A DNA stretch of 50,266 bases from Gammaproteobacteria bacterium (GTDB lineage: Bacteria; Pseudomonadota; Gammaproteobacteria; S012-40). This document shows positions 8,849-20,127 of this stretch, piece after piece. The stretch covers positions 1 through 50,266 of the forward strand of contig JAOUMY010000017.1 in assembly GCA_029881255.1 (NCBI GenBank). Reading direction: 5' to 3'. Both the position numbers and the translations under genes were made by a program. A model generated the notes under the pieces. It saw only the letters and a program-made list of their open reading frames with translations, ran no database searches and was not told the origin of the DNA. Each line of letters opens with the position of its first letter. The stretch's first letter is position 1.

Positions 8849-9664
8849 ATGAGCTTTATCCAACGAATTGTACTCCTGGTTGTCATCGCCATGCTGAGCG
8901 CATGTTCGAACAATCCCCAGCGCTCACAAAGCATTATCGGCATGGACGACGCTGACAAGAGTGCCGCCACGCTTTACCAGGATGCCCGCAATGCCCTTGA
9001 CCGAGGCGACTACGAAACCGCTATACAAAAGCTGGAGTCTCTGGAAGCGCGATTCCCATTTGGAAAATTCGCACAACAGGCACAACTGGACAAGGCCTAT
9101 TCCTATTACAAATTTGAAGAGCCGGAAACCGCCGTTGCGCAGGCCGACAGCTTTATCAAACTCTATCCTCGTCACCCGCGCGTCGACTACGCCTACTATC
9201 TAAAAGGCGTTATTCGTTTTAATCAAGGTATCAGCGCGTTTGACGAGATTGCCAAAATGGACCCGGCCACGCGTGACTCGGGAACAGCACGACAGGCGTT
9301 TCAGTATTTCTCGGAATTACTCGAACGCTTCCCTGAAAGCCCCTATGCCCAGGATGCCGCGCAACGCATGGCCTATTTGCGCAATAGCATTGCACGTAGC
9401 GAACTGTATTCGGCGCGTTATTACATAAAAATGAATGCCTATATTGCTGCCGCCAATCGCGCCAAGTATATCGTCGAAAACCTTTATCAGACGCCATCAT
9501 TGCCCGAGGCATTAAACATTATGGTCAAAGCCTACCGTAAACTGCGCCTGGACGATCTGGCGGCTGACGCAGAACGAGTACTCAAAACCAATTTTCCCAA
9601 ACACCCCCAAACATTAGCTCTGAACGACAGCAAGTTGTTTGGTTTGAACGATACCGGAGAGTAA
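8849..9664 (+). CDS. bamD: Outer membrane assembly lipoprotein BamD
   Basis: Lipoprotein subunit of the BAM complex that folds and inserts outer-membrane proteins. The 271-residue form begins MSFIQRIVLLVVIAMLSAC, with an LSAC lipobox. TPR repeats follow, including LYQDARNALDRGDYETAIQK, YPRHPRVDYAYYLKGV and RFPESPYAQDA. I chose ATG 8849 rather than the upstream ATG at 8711 because the longer form would bury the signal peptide and would overlap rluD. A TATACT hexamer lies about 35 bp upstream in the rluD-bamD gap, but no good -35 is spaced from it. Confidence 0.95.
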   Translation: MSFIQRIVLLVVIAMLSACSNNPQRSQSIIGMDDADKSAATLYQDARNALDRGDYETAIQKLESLEARFPFGKFAQQAQLDKAYSYYKFEEPETAVAQADSFIKLYPRHPRVDYAYYLKGVIRFNQGISAFDEIAKMDPATRDSGTARQAFQYFSELLERFPESPYAQDAAQRMAYLRNSIARSELYSARYYIKMNAYIAAANRAKYIVENLYQTPSLPEALNIMVKAYRKLRLDDLAADAERVLKTNFPKHPQTLALNDSKLFGLNDTGE

Positions 9665-9670
9665 AACCTC

Positions 9671-10189
9671 ATGTGGGACTTTTTCGCGACAGTACGAAAC
9701 CGCCATTCAATACGTAAATACCAGAGCGATATGCCGGTAGAAAAGGAAAAACTGCACGCTATTATCGAAACCGCCTGTTCAGCGCCATCCGCAGGGGATT
9801 TGCAGTCTTACCAGATCGTTGTGGTTTCCAGCAATGAAAGTCGTGATGCGCTGTGCGCAGCCATGAAAACACAGAACTTCATCTCACAAGCGCCGGTATG
9901 CCTGGTGTTTTGCAGCAAGGATAAAAAGTCCGAAGAACGTTATGGTGAAAAAGGCAGTCTTTTCGCGCTCCAGGATGCCACGATTGCCTGCGCCTATGCG
10001 CAACTGGCCGTTGTTGCGGCGGGACTGGGCTCTACCTGGATCGGTGAATTTGACGCCGTATCGATTAGAAAGGCCTTACGACTCGAGGATGACCTGACGC
10101 CAGTAGCTATTTTAAGTCTTGGTTATCCCGCGGAAATCCCCGAGCCAACTTCGCGTCTACCTATCGACGAAGTCCTTATACAACGTTAA
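9671..10189 (+). CDS. Nitroreductase family FMN protein
   Basis: A compact 172-residue nitroreductase-like flavoprotein. It has the N-terminal FMN-phosphate patch RNRHSIRKYQ, the family ACSAPSAGDLQSYQIVVV segment and the C-terminal GLGSTWIGEFD and ILSLGYPAEIPEP regions. Such small members often act as NAD(P)H-dependent dehydrogenases or dehalogenase-like enzymes; the substrate cannot be predicted. It starts 6 bp after the bamD stop, so it is probably read from the bamD transcript. It converges on glnB with a 29-bp gap. Confidence 0.85.
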   Translation: MWDFFATVRNRHSIRKYQSDMPVEKEKLHAIIETACSAPSAGDLQSYQIVVVSSNESRDALCAAMKTQNFISQAPVCLVFCSKDKKSEERYGEKGSLFALQDATIACAYAQLAVVAAGLGSTWIGEFDAVSIRKALRLEDDLTPVAILSLGYPAEIPEPTSRLPIDEVLIQR

Positions 10190-10218
10190 TCGAAAACCTT
10201 TAGCGAATCCGGGAACAC

Positions 10219-12206
<1,988 letters not shown>

Positions 12207-12211
12207 GTCGC

Positions 12212-13084
12212 TTATCCTTCGAAAAAGTCCAGCATACGCGTACCCATTTCAGCGGGTGAACGTACGACTGTGACTCCCGCTGTTTCAAAAGCCGCAAACT
12301 TTTCTCTTGCCGTACCCTGACCACCCGAAATAATTGCGCCTGCGTGTCCCATACGTTTATCCGTAGGTGCAGTAACGCCTGCCACATAAGCCACAACGGG
12401 CTTTTTCACATGCTTTCGAATATAGGCGGCAAGCTCTTGCTCAGCATTTCCACCAATTTCACCAACGACTATCATGCCCTTGGTCTTGCGATCCTCTTCG
12501 AACATGCGTATGCAGTCAACAAAACTCAAGCCTTGTAAGGCATCGCCGCCGATACCGACCACGGTCGATTGGCCAAGGCCAACGGCCGTCGTCTGCTTTA
12601 CCGCTTCGTAGGTCAGGGTGCCGGAACGAGAAACAATTCCGATGATACCCGGTTTAAAGATTTCACCCGGCATTACCCCGGCGAGACATTGTTCCGGTGT
12701 TACGATGCCGGGGCTATTGGGCCCTATCAGTATTGTGCCGTGATTGGCGAGAGAGCCTTTCAGTTTAAGCACATCGTGTACAGGCACACCCTCACTTACG
12801 CAAATAATCAAACCAATCCCTGCTTCGGCGGCTTCAACTATCGCGTCTGTTGCCATGTTTGCAGGAACAAAAACCAGGCTGACATTCGCCCGGGTTGCCG
12901 CTACTGCATCGTCAACGGTATTAAATACCGGCAGGCCTAAATGCGTGCTACCACCTTTTCCCGGCGTCACGCCACCAACGATGTGCGTGCCATATTCCAG
13001 CATACGCTGTGCATGGAAACTGCCTCTGTTTCCGGTGAATCCTTGTATCAAAACTTTGGAATTTTTATCGAGTAAAATTGCCAC
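12212..13084 (-). CDS. sucD: Succinate-CoA ligase, alpha subunit
   Basis: TCA-cycle enzyme interconverting succinyl-CoA and succinate with substrate-level phosphorylation. The 290-residue protein has the CoA-binding Rossmann domain at the N-terminus ([19 protein letters not shown]), the [11 protein letters not shown] motif and the phospho-histidine loop [14 protein letters not shown]. The start is GTG at 13082-13084, two bases after the sucC stop. The frame stays open much further upstream, but that extension lies inside sucC and matches nothing. The genes are not next to sucAB here. Confidence 0.94.
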   Translation of the reverse strand: MAILLDKNSKVLIQGFTGNRGSFHAQRMLEYGTHIVGGVTPGKGGSTHLGLPVFNTVDDAVAATRANVSLVFVPANMATDAIVEAAEAGIGLIICVSEGVPVHDVLKLKGSLANHGTILIGPNSPGIVTPEQCLAGVMPGEIFKPGIIGIVSRSGTLTYEAVKQTTAVGLGQSTVVGIGGDALQGLSFVDCIRMFEEDRKTKGMIVVGEIGGNAEQELAAYIRKHVKKPVVAYVAGVTAPTDKRMGHAGAIISGGQGTAREKFAAFETAGVTVVRSPAEMGTRMLDFFEG

Positions 13085-13086
13085 GT

Positions 13087-14250
13087 TTACACCTGTGTGT
13101 ATTGGACGATAGCTCTCACCGATTCGACAAAATCGTCTTTTATATCGAATTTGAATGGGGAGCCCCGCAGCAACGTGCAGGCTTCTTCTGAAAATGTTCC
13201 TGAAAATCTCACTACGACGGGAAGTTCGACATGGAGCTCTGCCACTGCACGCACCAATCCGCGGGCAACAACGTCGCACTGAACGATTCCGCCAAAGATG
13301 TTTACCAGGATGCCAGTGATATTTGACGCAGAAAGTATCAGACGCACAGCTTCAATCACGGTATCTTCATCGAGTCGCCCGCCGAGATCAAGAAAATTGG
13401 CGGGTTCTCCACCGTGCAATTTCAGCAAATCGGTTGTCGCCATAGCCAAACCTGCGCCATTGACGATGCAGCCAATATTCCCTTTCAAGGAAACGTAGTG
13501 CAGACCGTGTTGCTCAGCAAAATTCTCGCGTTCGTCCTCTTGCTCCACGTCGCGTATTTCACTTAGATATTCATGTCTATGCAGCGCATTGTCATCCACG
13601 ACTAGCTTTGCATCGAGTGCAACCAGCTCGCCCTTGTGATTGACTGCGATGGGATTGATTTCCAGCAACACCAGATCCTTGTCTCGAAACAGACGATAGA
13701 GCTTATAAATAATTTGCGCCAGTTCGGTTTCCTGGCGTTTATCCAAGCCCAGTTTGAGCGCCAGCCGACGCGCGTGATTGGGTAGCAATCCTAGCACCAG
13801 ATCGGCAGCAACAGTGTGGACGCTCTCCGGCTTTTCTATAGAAAGCTCTTCGATATCGACGCCACCATAAACCGAGGCAACTACGACAATGCGATCGAGA
13901 CTCCGATCAATCAGCATAGCGAGGTATAGCTCCTGTCGGATATCAACAACCTGTTCGATTAGCAGGCGTCTAATAGGCTGGCCCGCTGGTCCTGTCTGCT
14001 TCGTGATCAGGCTGCGATTTAGTAAATCCTCACAAATCCGTCGCAGCTCATCAATACTGCGCACAATGCACACGCCACCCGCCGGTCCTCGACCGCGACT
14101 ATGCACCTGCGCCTTTACCACCCAGCTATCACCACCGAGCCGTTGCGCCGCTTCCACAGCAGCCTCTGTCGATTCCACCAAACTGCCTTGCGGCGTTGGA
14201 ATCTGATAGTCCTGAAAAAGCTGTTTTGACTGGTATTCGTGCAGTTTCAT
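13087..14250 (-). CDS. sucC: Succinate-CoA ligase (ADP-forming), beta subunit
   Basis: The 387-residue beta subunit carries an ATP-grasp domain ([18 protein letters not shown] start, [38 protein letters not shown]) and the CoA-ligase domain with [18 protein letters not shown] and [15 protein letters not shown]. Length and motifs are those of the family, but the ATP-grasp part is somewhat divergent: a QVHSRGRG stretch stands where many SucC proteins read QVHAGGRG. The divergent Sel1-ankyrin gene starts about 90 bp upstream. Confidence 0.92.
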   Translation of the reverse strand: MKLHEYQSKQLFQDYQIPTPQGSLVESTEAAVEAAQRLGGDSWVVKAQVHSRGRGPAGGVCIVRSIDELRRICEDLLNRSLITKQTGPAGQPIRRLLIEQVVDIRQELYLAMLIDRSLDRIVVVASVYGGVDIEELSIEKPESVHTVAADLVLGLLPNHARRLALKLGLDKRQETELAQIIYKLYRLFRDKDLVLLEINPIAVNHKGELVALDAKLVVDDNALHRHEYLSEIRDVEQEDERENFAEQHGLHYVSLKGNIGCIVNGAGLAMATTDLLKLHGGEPANFLDLGGRLDEDTVIEAVRLILSASNITGILVNIFGGIVQCDVVARGLVRAVAELHVELPVVVRFSGTFSEEACTLLRGSPFKFDIKDDFVESVRAIVQYTQV

Positions 14251-14342
14251 TAAAGATTCACGTCGAAAGGCTATTCAAACCTGGAGTTCGTGTTCCGATA
14301 CCTATGGTAGGTAATCCTGAGACATCCATGGCGCTGAGCAGA

Positions 14343-16007
14343 ATGAAGTTTAAAAACATATACTTATTCGCTTCCTCACTAATATTCGCGGCTACACTGG
14401 AAGCCGCTACCGTACTTGAGCAAGGTAAGGACGCTGCTCGAATCGGCGATTATGCCCAAGCCCTGGCGCTTTGGAAACCCCTGGCCGAAAAGGGTGACGC
14501 CGAAGCGCAATATCTATTAGGCCGACTTTACCGCAATGGCAAAGGCGTAGAGCAATCTGAAAAACAGGCTTTTGAGTGGTTTGAAAAAGCGGCAAAGGGC
14601 GGGCATGCTCGCGCACAATATTTAACCGCATACTTTTTACACCACGGTCGTGGCGCCCCACGCCAGTTCGATGCCGCAACCCAGTGGTATAAAACCGCGG
14701 CAAAAAATGAAGACCGTGTCGCCAGGGAAAAACTCGAAAGCGTTCCCACAGAAACCATGGGATTGACCAAGGCCATCAAAGATGCGAACCAATTGCTTTC
14801 CCCAGAACAGGCCCTGCGCATAGCCGCTCACAACGGTAACAATATCGCAATACATGAACTCCTCAAATTGAATGTTAACGTCAATCTTGCTGACGAGAAC
14901 GGCTATACGCCATTAATGGAAGCGGTTCTTCAGCAGCATACTCACACGGTTAGCGCGCTCCTGAGCTCGGGTAGTCGAGTCAACCTGAGTAATAATGGCA
15001 ATGATACCGCGCTACATCTGGCAACACAGTTGGGCAACATCAATTTGGTAAAGATGCTGCTCAAGCAGGGAGCTAATATTAATCAACGCAATCTAAATGG
15101 CGATACTCCGCTACATATTGCCGTCAACAACGGCTATACGGAGATTGTCGACTTTTTGATTAATTCACGAGCAGATGTTGACGAGCGTGAAGCCAATGGA
15201 CGAACTCCATTGGTTCTGGCTGCGATCAAGGGGCGCACGCCAGAAGTAGAACTACTGGTACGCGCAGGCGCCAAAACTGAGATACGTGACATCAATGGCT
15301 ATACCGCACTACACATTGCCGCCAAAGAGGGTAGAAGCGCGATTGCCAAAACATTGCTCAGCAATGGTGCGAAAAACAATACCCGTTTGACACGTACTGA
15401 TGATACTCCCCTGACTCTGGCAATAAAACAAAACCGTCCTTCAACCGTGTCACTGTTGCTGACATCGGGTGCCAACCCCGATGAAAAAGATGGTAACAAC
15501 AGCACGCCACTGATGATTGCCGCCAAACACGGATACTCACGTATTATTGCGCAGTTGTTGCGTCACAAGGCTAATCCTAATGAAGGTGACAGCCGTGGAA
15601 TGACCCCGCTTATGGTGGCTGCTACCAATGGACATCGAAATATTTGCGTAGCGCTGCTAACCAACGGTGCCGACGTTAGTAAAACCACACGGCTCGGCTG
15701 GAGCGCACTGATGTTTGCCACCGACCGAAGCCACCACAATATTGTTTCTTATTTTCTGCAACAAAGCGCCAACAAAGATCAAACCAGCCACGCCGGCTGG
15801 ACGCCACTCATGATTGCCGCCCAGGCGGGAGATTTGCGAATTGTAGAATTGTTGCTTGAGAGCGGCGCTGCAACTTACAAAAAAAACCGGGACGGTGAAG
15901 ACGTTTTATTTATTGCCAGTCGCAACAACCAGGAAAAAGTCGTGCAATTACTATTGAAATTTGGCGTCCCGGCATTAACATTCGAACTCCCCAAGGGACA
16001 AGTGTAA
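14343..16007 (+). CDS. Exported Sel1-repeat plus ankyrin-repeat protein
   Basis: About 554 residues. The N-terminus MKFKNIYLFASSLIFAATLEA is a signal peptide. Residues roughly 25-120 hold about three Sel1 repeats (AEAQYLLGRLYRNGKGV, ARAQYLTAYFLHHGRGA). From about 165 to the end some twelve ankyrin repeats follow, recognisable by the recurrent TPLHIA / TPLMIAA helix starts and LLLKQGA-type helix ends. Both modules bind proteins, so a periplasmic scaffold is likely; no enzyme domain is seen. ATG 14343 is preferred over 14328 and 14196 because it opens directly on the signal peptide; the longest frame would overlap sucC. Confidence 0.8.
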   Translation: MKFKNIYLFASSLIFAATLEAATVLEQGKDAARIGDYAQALALWKPLAEKGDAEAQYLLGRLYRNGKGVEQSEKQAFEWFEKAAKGGHARAQYLTAYFLHHGRGAPRQFDAATQWYKTAAKNEDRVAREKLESVPTETMGLTKAIKDANQLLSPEQALRIAAHNGNNIAIHELLKLNVNVNLADENGYTPLMEAVLQQHTHTVSALLSSGSRVNLSNNGNDTALHLATQLGNINLVKMLLKQGANINQRNLNGDTPLHIAVNNGYTEIVDFLINSRADVDEREANGRTPLVLAAIKGRTPEVELLVRAGAKTEIRDINGYTALHIAAKEGRSAIAKTLLSNGAKNNTRLTRTDDTPLTLAIKQNRPSTVSLLLTSGANPDEKDGNNSTPLMIAAKHGYSRIIAQLLRHKANPNEGDSRGMTPLMVAATNGHRNICVALLTNGADVSKTTRLGWSALMFATDRSHHNIVSYFLQQSANKDQTSHAGWTPLMIAAQAGDLRIVELLLESGAATYKKNRDGEDVLFIASRNNQEKVVQLLLKFGVPALTFELPKGQV

Positions 16008-16126
16008 AATTTTTTGTTACGCACTCTCCTGTGTTAGCGAAAGAACTACCGCTGGAACATGTGTTGCTTAACAATATCCTTTAAAACACATAGAATGCGG
16101 CATTACTAACCGAGCCCCCAAAACTT

Positions 16127-16663
16127 ATGCGTAAATATCTTGCTTTGCTCTCGTTCTGCCTGATTGTCAGCGCGTGTACACCCATACCCGAAGGGCTCAA
16201 AGCAGTTGACGGTTTTGAACTCGAACGTTTTCTCGGCAAATGGCATGAAATAGCCCGACTCGATAACACATTCGAAAGAGGACTGGAGAATATTACCGCC
16301 ACCTATTCAAAAAGGGATGACGGCGGAGTAAGAGTTGTCAATCGCGGATACAATGTAAAGAGAAAACGCTGGGAAGACGCGGAAGGTCGTGGATATCCGA
16401 TTGAGTCGACAAATATCGGACGTCTGAAGGTCACATTTTTCGGACCTATCTATGGCGCATTTAACATCATTGCATTGGACAAAACGCACTATCAATACGC
16501 TGTCATCTGCGGTAACACCAGAGACAGCCTGTGGATAATGTCGCGAACCACAACCATCGACGACCAATTGTTTTCAGAGATTCGTGGTCGTTTGGCAGAA
16601 CAGGGTTTTGCCACAGACAAGCTTATAATGGTTGATCATTCGGCGGCACCGCCTGCATTATAG
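16127..16663 (+). CDS. blc: Outer membrane lipocalin (Blc family lipoprotein)
   Basis: A 178-residue bacterial lipocalin. The signal MRKYLALLSFCLIVSAC ends in a VSAC lipobox. The lipocalin signature FLGKWHEIARLDNTFERGL (GxW motif) is followed by NITATYSKRDDGGVRVVNRGY and by YAVICGNTRDSLWIMSRT, the Blc-type second and third motifs. Blc proteins bind fatty acids or lysophospholipids at the outer membrane, often under envelope stress. Start ATG at 16127. The barrel gene at 16697 is 33 bp downstream, so co-transcription is plausible. Confidence 0.92.
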   Translation: MRKYLALLSFCLIVSACTPIPEGLKAVDGFELERFLGKWHEIARLDNTFERGLENITATYSKRDDGGVRVVNRGYNVKRKRWEDAEGRGYPIESTNIGRLKVTFFGPIYGAFNIIALDKTHYQYAVICGNTRDSLWIMSRTTTIDDQLFSEIRGRLAEQGFATDKLIMVDHSAAPPAL

Positions 16664-16696
16664 AGCTCTGAAAACAAACTCACGCTTCACAACGAT

Positions 16697-17818
16697 ATGC
16701 TTACGTTTTTACGTTTATCAATCTGCCTATTTATTGCACTTTTTTCTCAGACCACAGTGGCGACTTTTAAAACCGAGGGTAGTGACCTGCTTATGGGCGT
16801 AGGCCCCGCGCATATTGCGCAAGCGGGCGCAGTCAGCGCTGACGTGGACGGCATCTATGCACTTTTCTGGAACCCCGCGGGTCTCGCTCGGTCCACAACG
16901 GGGCAAATTGCCATTTCGAGACAGTTAGATGCATCGCTCGAGACGTTCAACTTTATCGGCATTAGTCATAGCGCGAAGTTTACCCTACTCTCCGATATGA
17001 GAGTCGCCTATGCGTTTGCGTGGCTGCCACGTTTGCATGTTGCCACGTCTGGCGCATTCTCCAACGACAGTTTTGAAAACCTGTTTTTACGGTTTGCCTT
17101 ACCTGCGGTACCGGATGATTTCAATGGAGACAGCCGTTCTAAAACCAGAGACTTTCGTTTCGGCCTGGCTGTCGCGCCAGGCGCGGCTAGCCGATGGTCA
17201 GTAGGTGCCAGCATTGGCGTGGTACGTTGCGTTTCTCACTTGTGTGGCTCGACGCTCAGCGCCCCGGAGTTGAACTACACGGCACAAACAGAGGCAATCG
17301 CCATCGCGGTGAATCTAGGCACGCAGGTTCAACTCACATCAGATTTGAAATTTGCGCTCAACGTTAGAGACATCAATACGCGTCTGCACGTAGACACGAC
17401 GGTGACTCAAGGTGATCAGATCGACACACAGGTCTTCGACACAAATTTTCCACGTGACATTGTTGCAGGTTTTTCGTGGCAGGCGCACAAGACCTGGAAA
17501 CTATCCGCAGATTATCAGTCACTTTCCGGTCTCTACGGACAATATGCCATTAACCTGCAATTACTGCGCATGGGTGTAAACTATGATTCAAATCCATTTA
17601 CATGGCGTGGAGGAGTTTTGATACCGATCATACTTCGCACCGGATTGAGCCAAAATCTAAGACAGGACCTCCCTGCGCCACTAGTACCCAGCGCCGGCCT
17701 GACATGGCGTATCAGGTCATTTATCGTTGACCTTGCGCTTTACCCTCACCCTGTGATGAGCTATCACTACAAACGTTTAAGCCCGTCCGCGGACGCATCA
17801 ATTACTTTACATTTCTAA
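16697..17818 (+). CDS. PorV/FadL-like outer membrane beta-barrel protein
   Basis: A 373-residue predicted barrel. After a signal peptide ending near TTVATF, the mature start MGVGPAHIAQAGAVSADVDG followed by ALFWNPAGLA matches the PorV/PorQ (UPF0164) and FadL-superfamily N-terminus. The rest alternates aromatic and polar residues, as expected of strands, and ends ASITLHF, a typical barrel C-terminus with terminal Phe. In Bacteroidetes PorV works with type IX secretion, but no such system is visible here, so transport or an unknown barrel role is more likely. It ends one base before the next gene. Confidence 0.7.
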   Translation: MLTFLRLSICLFIALFSQTTVATFKTEGSDLLMGVGPAHIAQAGAVSADVDGIYALFWNPAGLARSTTGQIAISRQLDASLETFNFIGISHSAKFTLLSDMRVAYAFAWLPRLHVATSGAFSNDSFENLFLRFALPAVPDDFNGDSRSKTRDFRFGLAVAPGAASRWSVGASIGVVRCVSHLCGSTLSAPELNYTAQTEAIAIAVNLGTQVQLTSDLKFALNVRDINTRLHVDTTVTQGDQIDTQVFDTNFPRDIVAGFSWQAHKTWKLSADYQSLSGLYGQYAINLQLLRMGVNYDSNPFTWRGGVLIPIILRTGLSQNLRQDLPAPLVPSAGLTWRIRSFIVDLALYPHPVMSYHYKRLSPSADASITLHF

Positions 17819-17819
17819 A

Positions 17820-18215
17820 ATGGAAATACAACAAAAACGACGCATCAACGCGCATTTTTTGAGCGCTAGTTTGATAATGGGAGGATTACAGATTGCAGAT
17901 GGGATGAGTTTTCTCGTACATCAACAAAGCAATTTCAATATCGCCTTTTCGTGGCTGCAGCTATGCTGGTTTATCATCACACTACTCTGTGCATTTCTGC
18001 TTTGGGAATTCTCTGAAACACGCAAAATCATCGCCACTTTTCTTAGCTATATTCTATGCAATATCGCACTGGCAACAAGCATTTTTGAACAGAATCATTC
18101 GGCGTTTGGCTACTCAATTCCCGCCTGGTTCTCACTAATAACTGTTCTAACCGGGTTTCTATTGCTGTATTGGAGTTATCGCAGCATACGCCGCTCAGCC
18201 GCCAATCTGTCCTGA
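17820..18215 (+). CDS. Small integral membrane protein of unknown function
   Basis: A 131-residue protein with about four hydrophobic segments (for example SASLIMGGLQIADGMSFL, LCWFIITLLCAFLLW, SYILCNIALATSIF and SLITVLTGFLLLYW). I do not recognise the family. It begins two bases after the preceding barrel gene stop, so it is translationally linked to it. Its 3' end overlaps a possible small minus-strand gene. Confidence 0.55.
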   Translation: MEIQQKRRINAHFLSASLIMGGLQIADGMSFLVHQQSNFNIAFSWLQLCWFIITLLCAFLLWEFSETRKIIATFLSYILCNIALATSIFEQNHSAFGYSIPAWFSLITVLTGFLLLYWSYRSIRRSAANLS

Positions 18216-18338
18216 AAACAACACCACGCATACTGCAAGGTTGAACAGATTAATCGCGCCTATGATGCCAAATACCGTTACCAGGCGTGACTGGTAGCCC
18301 TGATGACCGAATGACCGTTTATTGTTGACCTCTAACAT
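18195..18338 (-). CDS. Possible 47-residue single-pass membrane protein
   Basis: Starting at ATG 18336-18338, with GGGG seven bases upstream, the frame encodes MLEVNNKRSFGHQ, then a hydrophobic segment (VTVFGIIGAINLFNLAVCVV) and the tail LFSGQIGG. A basic N-terminus plus one membrane segment is typical of small membrane proteins. It overlaps the end of the convergent membrane protein gene by about 20 bp. No homologue is recognised, so the call rests on the ribosome site and the hydrophobic segment only. Confidence 0.35.
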   Translation of the reverse strand: MLEVNNKRSFGHQGYQSRLVTVFGIIGAINLFNLAVCVVLFSGQIGG

Positions 18339-18531
18339 GATGCACCCCTATAAGACCGTCCGTTATGCATCCTCTATAACGTCCGTTCCTTGATGGATTT
18401 AACATTTCGAGTGCAAGAAAATGCCAACTTTACTGTATTTCTTTTAATTCCTTACCCGAAAGTAGTATGCGCTTACAATCATTCCAGGGCAAAACACTTG
18501 GACTGGAAGGGGAAATAAAACTGCCATTCGC

Positions 18532-19155
18532 TTAGAGTTGACCCGTTTTAAGAAACTGTACAGCCCTGCTGGCCACATGTGGGGAAAACAACATTCCGGT
18601 ATGACTGCTACGCATCACAACATGTTGTGTCAACCATGGGGCACAAGTTTCCGACACAGATACCGCCCCATCACATGGTTTTTCCAGGTTTGTCACCAGA
18701 CGCCCCAATCCAAGAGGACTTTCACCTGAAATCAAGCCGATATCATAGCCCTCCAACGGCGTTACGCCGTTGACGAGTATATCCGCACTTCTACCAAGCA
18801 TTGTTCTGCCAATGGAAGAACGATTTAGCGTTTGCGCGGCTTTGCTACCCTGTAGCGGCGAGCCCAGCATTAGCACTCTGCGCAGATTTTCCGGGTGATA
18901 TTGACGAATATATTGCGTGGCAATAAGACCACCAAGGCTATGAGCCACGATTGAAAAAGACTTTCCATTTAAACTGGTAATCGCTTGGTGCAGAGCAAGT
19001 ACATTTGCCTCAGGTGAACGTCTTACAGTTCGATAAGAGAAGTTGATAACATCGTAACCAGCTCGACGGAAAAAACGGGCCAAAAAACGCATGACTCCGG
19101 CGCGTGTCCAGATTCCGTGAATCAGCACAACGATCGGCTTTTCAGCTTTTTTCAT
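18532..19155 (-). CDS. Alpha/beta hydrolase, lipase-like (PGAP1-type)
   Basis: A 207-residue alpha/beta hydrolase. The oxyanion segment VVLIHGIWTRAG and nucleophile elbow IVAHSLGGLIA are clear. DGAVSVSE and RSSHTGMLF supply plausible catalytic Asp and His, as in lipase/PGAP1-like esterases. No signal peptide is evident, so it is probably cytoplasmic. It is the last gene of the long minus-strand operon, 9 bp after the AgmX/TonB-like gene, which suggests co-expression with the envelope machine, but a functional link is unproven. Confidence 0.8.
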   Translation of the reverse strand: MKKAEKPIVVLIHGIWTRAGVMRFLARFFRRAGYDVINFSYRTVRRSPEANVLALHQAITSLNGKSFSIVAHSLGGLIATQYIRQYHPENLRRVLMLGSPLQGSKAAQTLNRSSIGRTMLGRSADILVNGVTPLEGYDIGLISGESPLGLGRLVTNLEKPCDGAVSVSETCAPWLTQHVVMRSSHTGMLFSPHVASRAVQFLKTGQL

Positions 19156-19164
19156 ATCAGATTT

Positions 19165-20127
19165 CTATGAGGGAACAAAATTGATCGGATAGGTAACCAT
19201 GGTTTCTTCAACATCTCGTTCCCCAAAATCGACCGATTTAAGTTTGACGACGAGCTTACGTTCCAACTGGGGTGAATTTAGCTCGCTCTGCATGACTTTG
19301 CAACTTGTTACTTTGCCAGAAGGCGCGATGACCAGTTCAAACAATACCGTACCGCGTAATGACAGATTATTGCGTCGTTCCCTATTGTATAGAATTTGGA
19401 AACTGCCTTTCACTCGCTCCAGTACGAGCTCAATTTCTTCCATACTACGTCGGGCAACACGCGAGCTACCTTTACCATCTTTTTCAGATTCAGTGACTAT
19501 GGTTGATTTGACTTTGGTAAGCTCCCGCTCATTTAAGGCTGTCTGAACAGTGTCGCGAGTCAAGTGATCAGTACTTACGCCGCCACTACCTTTGTTAACC
19601 ACTCTTGTTACCGGCTTGCTTTCTTTTACTGCCGCTACGCTACCTTCGTTACTCAGCTTGCGTCTGGGATTAGTCATACGCTTCAGCTCAGGCGTGTCTC
19701 TCAGTGCCGCCAACTCGTCGCGCATGGCTAGCAAACCCACTTTGGCCACACGCTCCTTGGCACTGGGTTGCCGCTTTGGCGTAGGAGGAACTGGCTTTGG
19801 CTTTTCCGCCTTCGCGACTTGCTTCTTCGGTGGTGGTTCCTTCGGCTTCTCCGGTTGAGGCGCAGGAGGTAAGGGAAGAGGCTTGGGTTCTGGTGGCTTT
19901 TCAATCTTTTGTTTGCGTTCCATCATGACCTTGGCCACGCGCTCAGGTACTTTGATTTGTTGCTCGCGCGGTATTTCGCGTACCGGCAAGAATGGTACAA
20001 CAATACTGACGATAGCAAATACTGCGACCACACGTAACACAATGCGCTGGAATCGACTATCCAGTTCATCCGGTTGTGTATTTGCAAAACCACGCCAGCG
20101 TATTGCAGCCATCATACTACGACTCAC
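19165..20127 (-). CDS. TonB-like protein with AgmX/PglI C-terminal domain
   Basis: A 320-residue TonB-like energy transducer. One membrane segment lies near residues 29-49 (VLRVVAVFAIVSIVVPFLPV). A Pro/Lys-rich, periplasm-spanning stretch follows at about 70-125 (EKPPEPKPLPLPPAPQPEKP and PKPVPPTPKRQP). The C-terminal domain at about 235-320 contains FQILYNRERRNNLSLRGTVL, VIAPSGKVTSCKVM and VTYPINFVP, which is the AgmX/PglI-type C-terminus rather than classical TonB_C. It overlaps the adjacent ExbD-like gene by 11 bp, so it should be energised by the ExbB/ExbD pair encoded just upstream. AgmX-type proteins (GltG/GltJ) belong to the Myxococcus gliding apparatus. Confidence 0.82.
   Translation of the reverse strand: MSRSMMAAIRWRGFANTQPDELDSRFQRIVLRVVAVFAIVSIVVPFLPVREIPREQQIKVPERVAKVMMERKQKIEKPPEPKPLPLPPAPQPEKPKEPPPKKQVAKAEKPKPVPPTPKRQPSAKERVAKVGLLAMRDELAALRDTPELKRMTNPRRKLSNEGSVAAVKESKPVTRVVNKGSGGVSTDHLTRDTVQTALNERELTKVKSTIVTESEKDGKGSSRVARRSMEEIELVLERVKGSFQILYNRERRNNLSLRGTVLFELVIAPSGKVTSCKVMQSELNSPQLERKLVVKLKSVDFGERDVEETMVTYPINFVPS

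Noticed and set aside
13085-13279. N-terminal extension of sucD into the sucC gene
   Set aside because: The extension overlaps sucC in another frame and resembles no protein; GTG 13082-13084 gives the family start.
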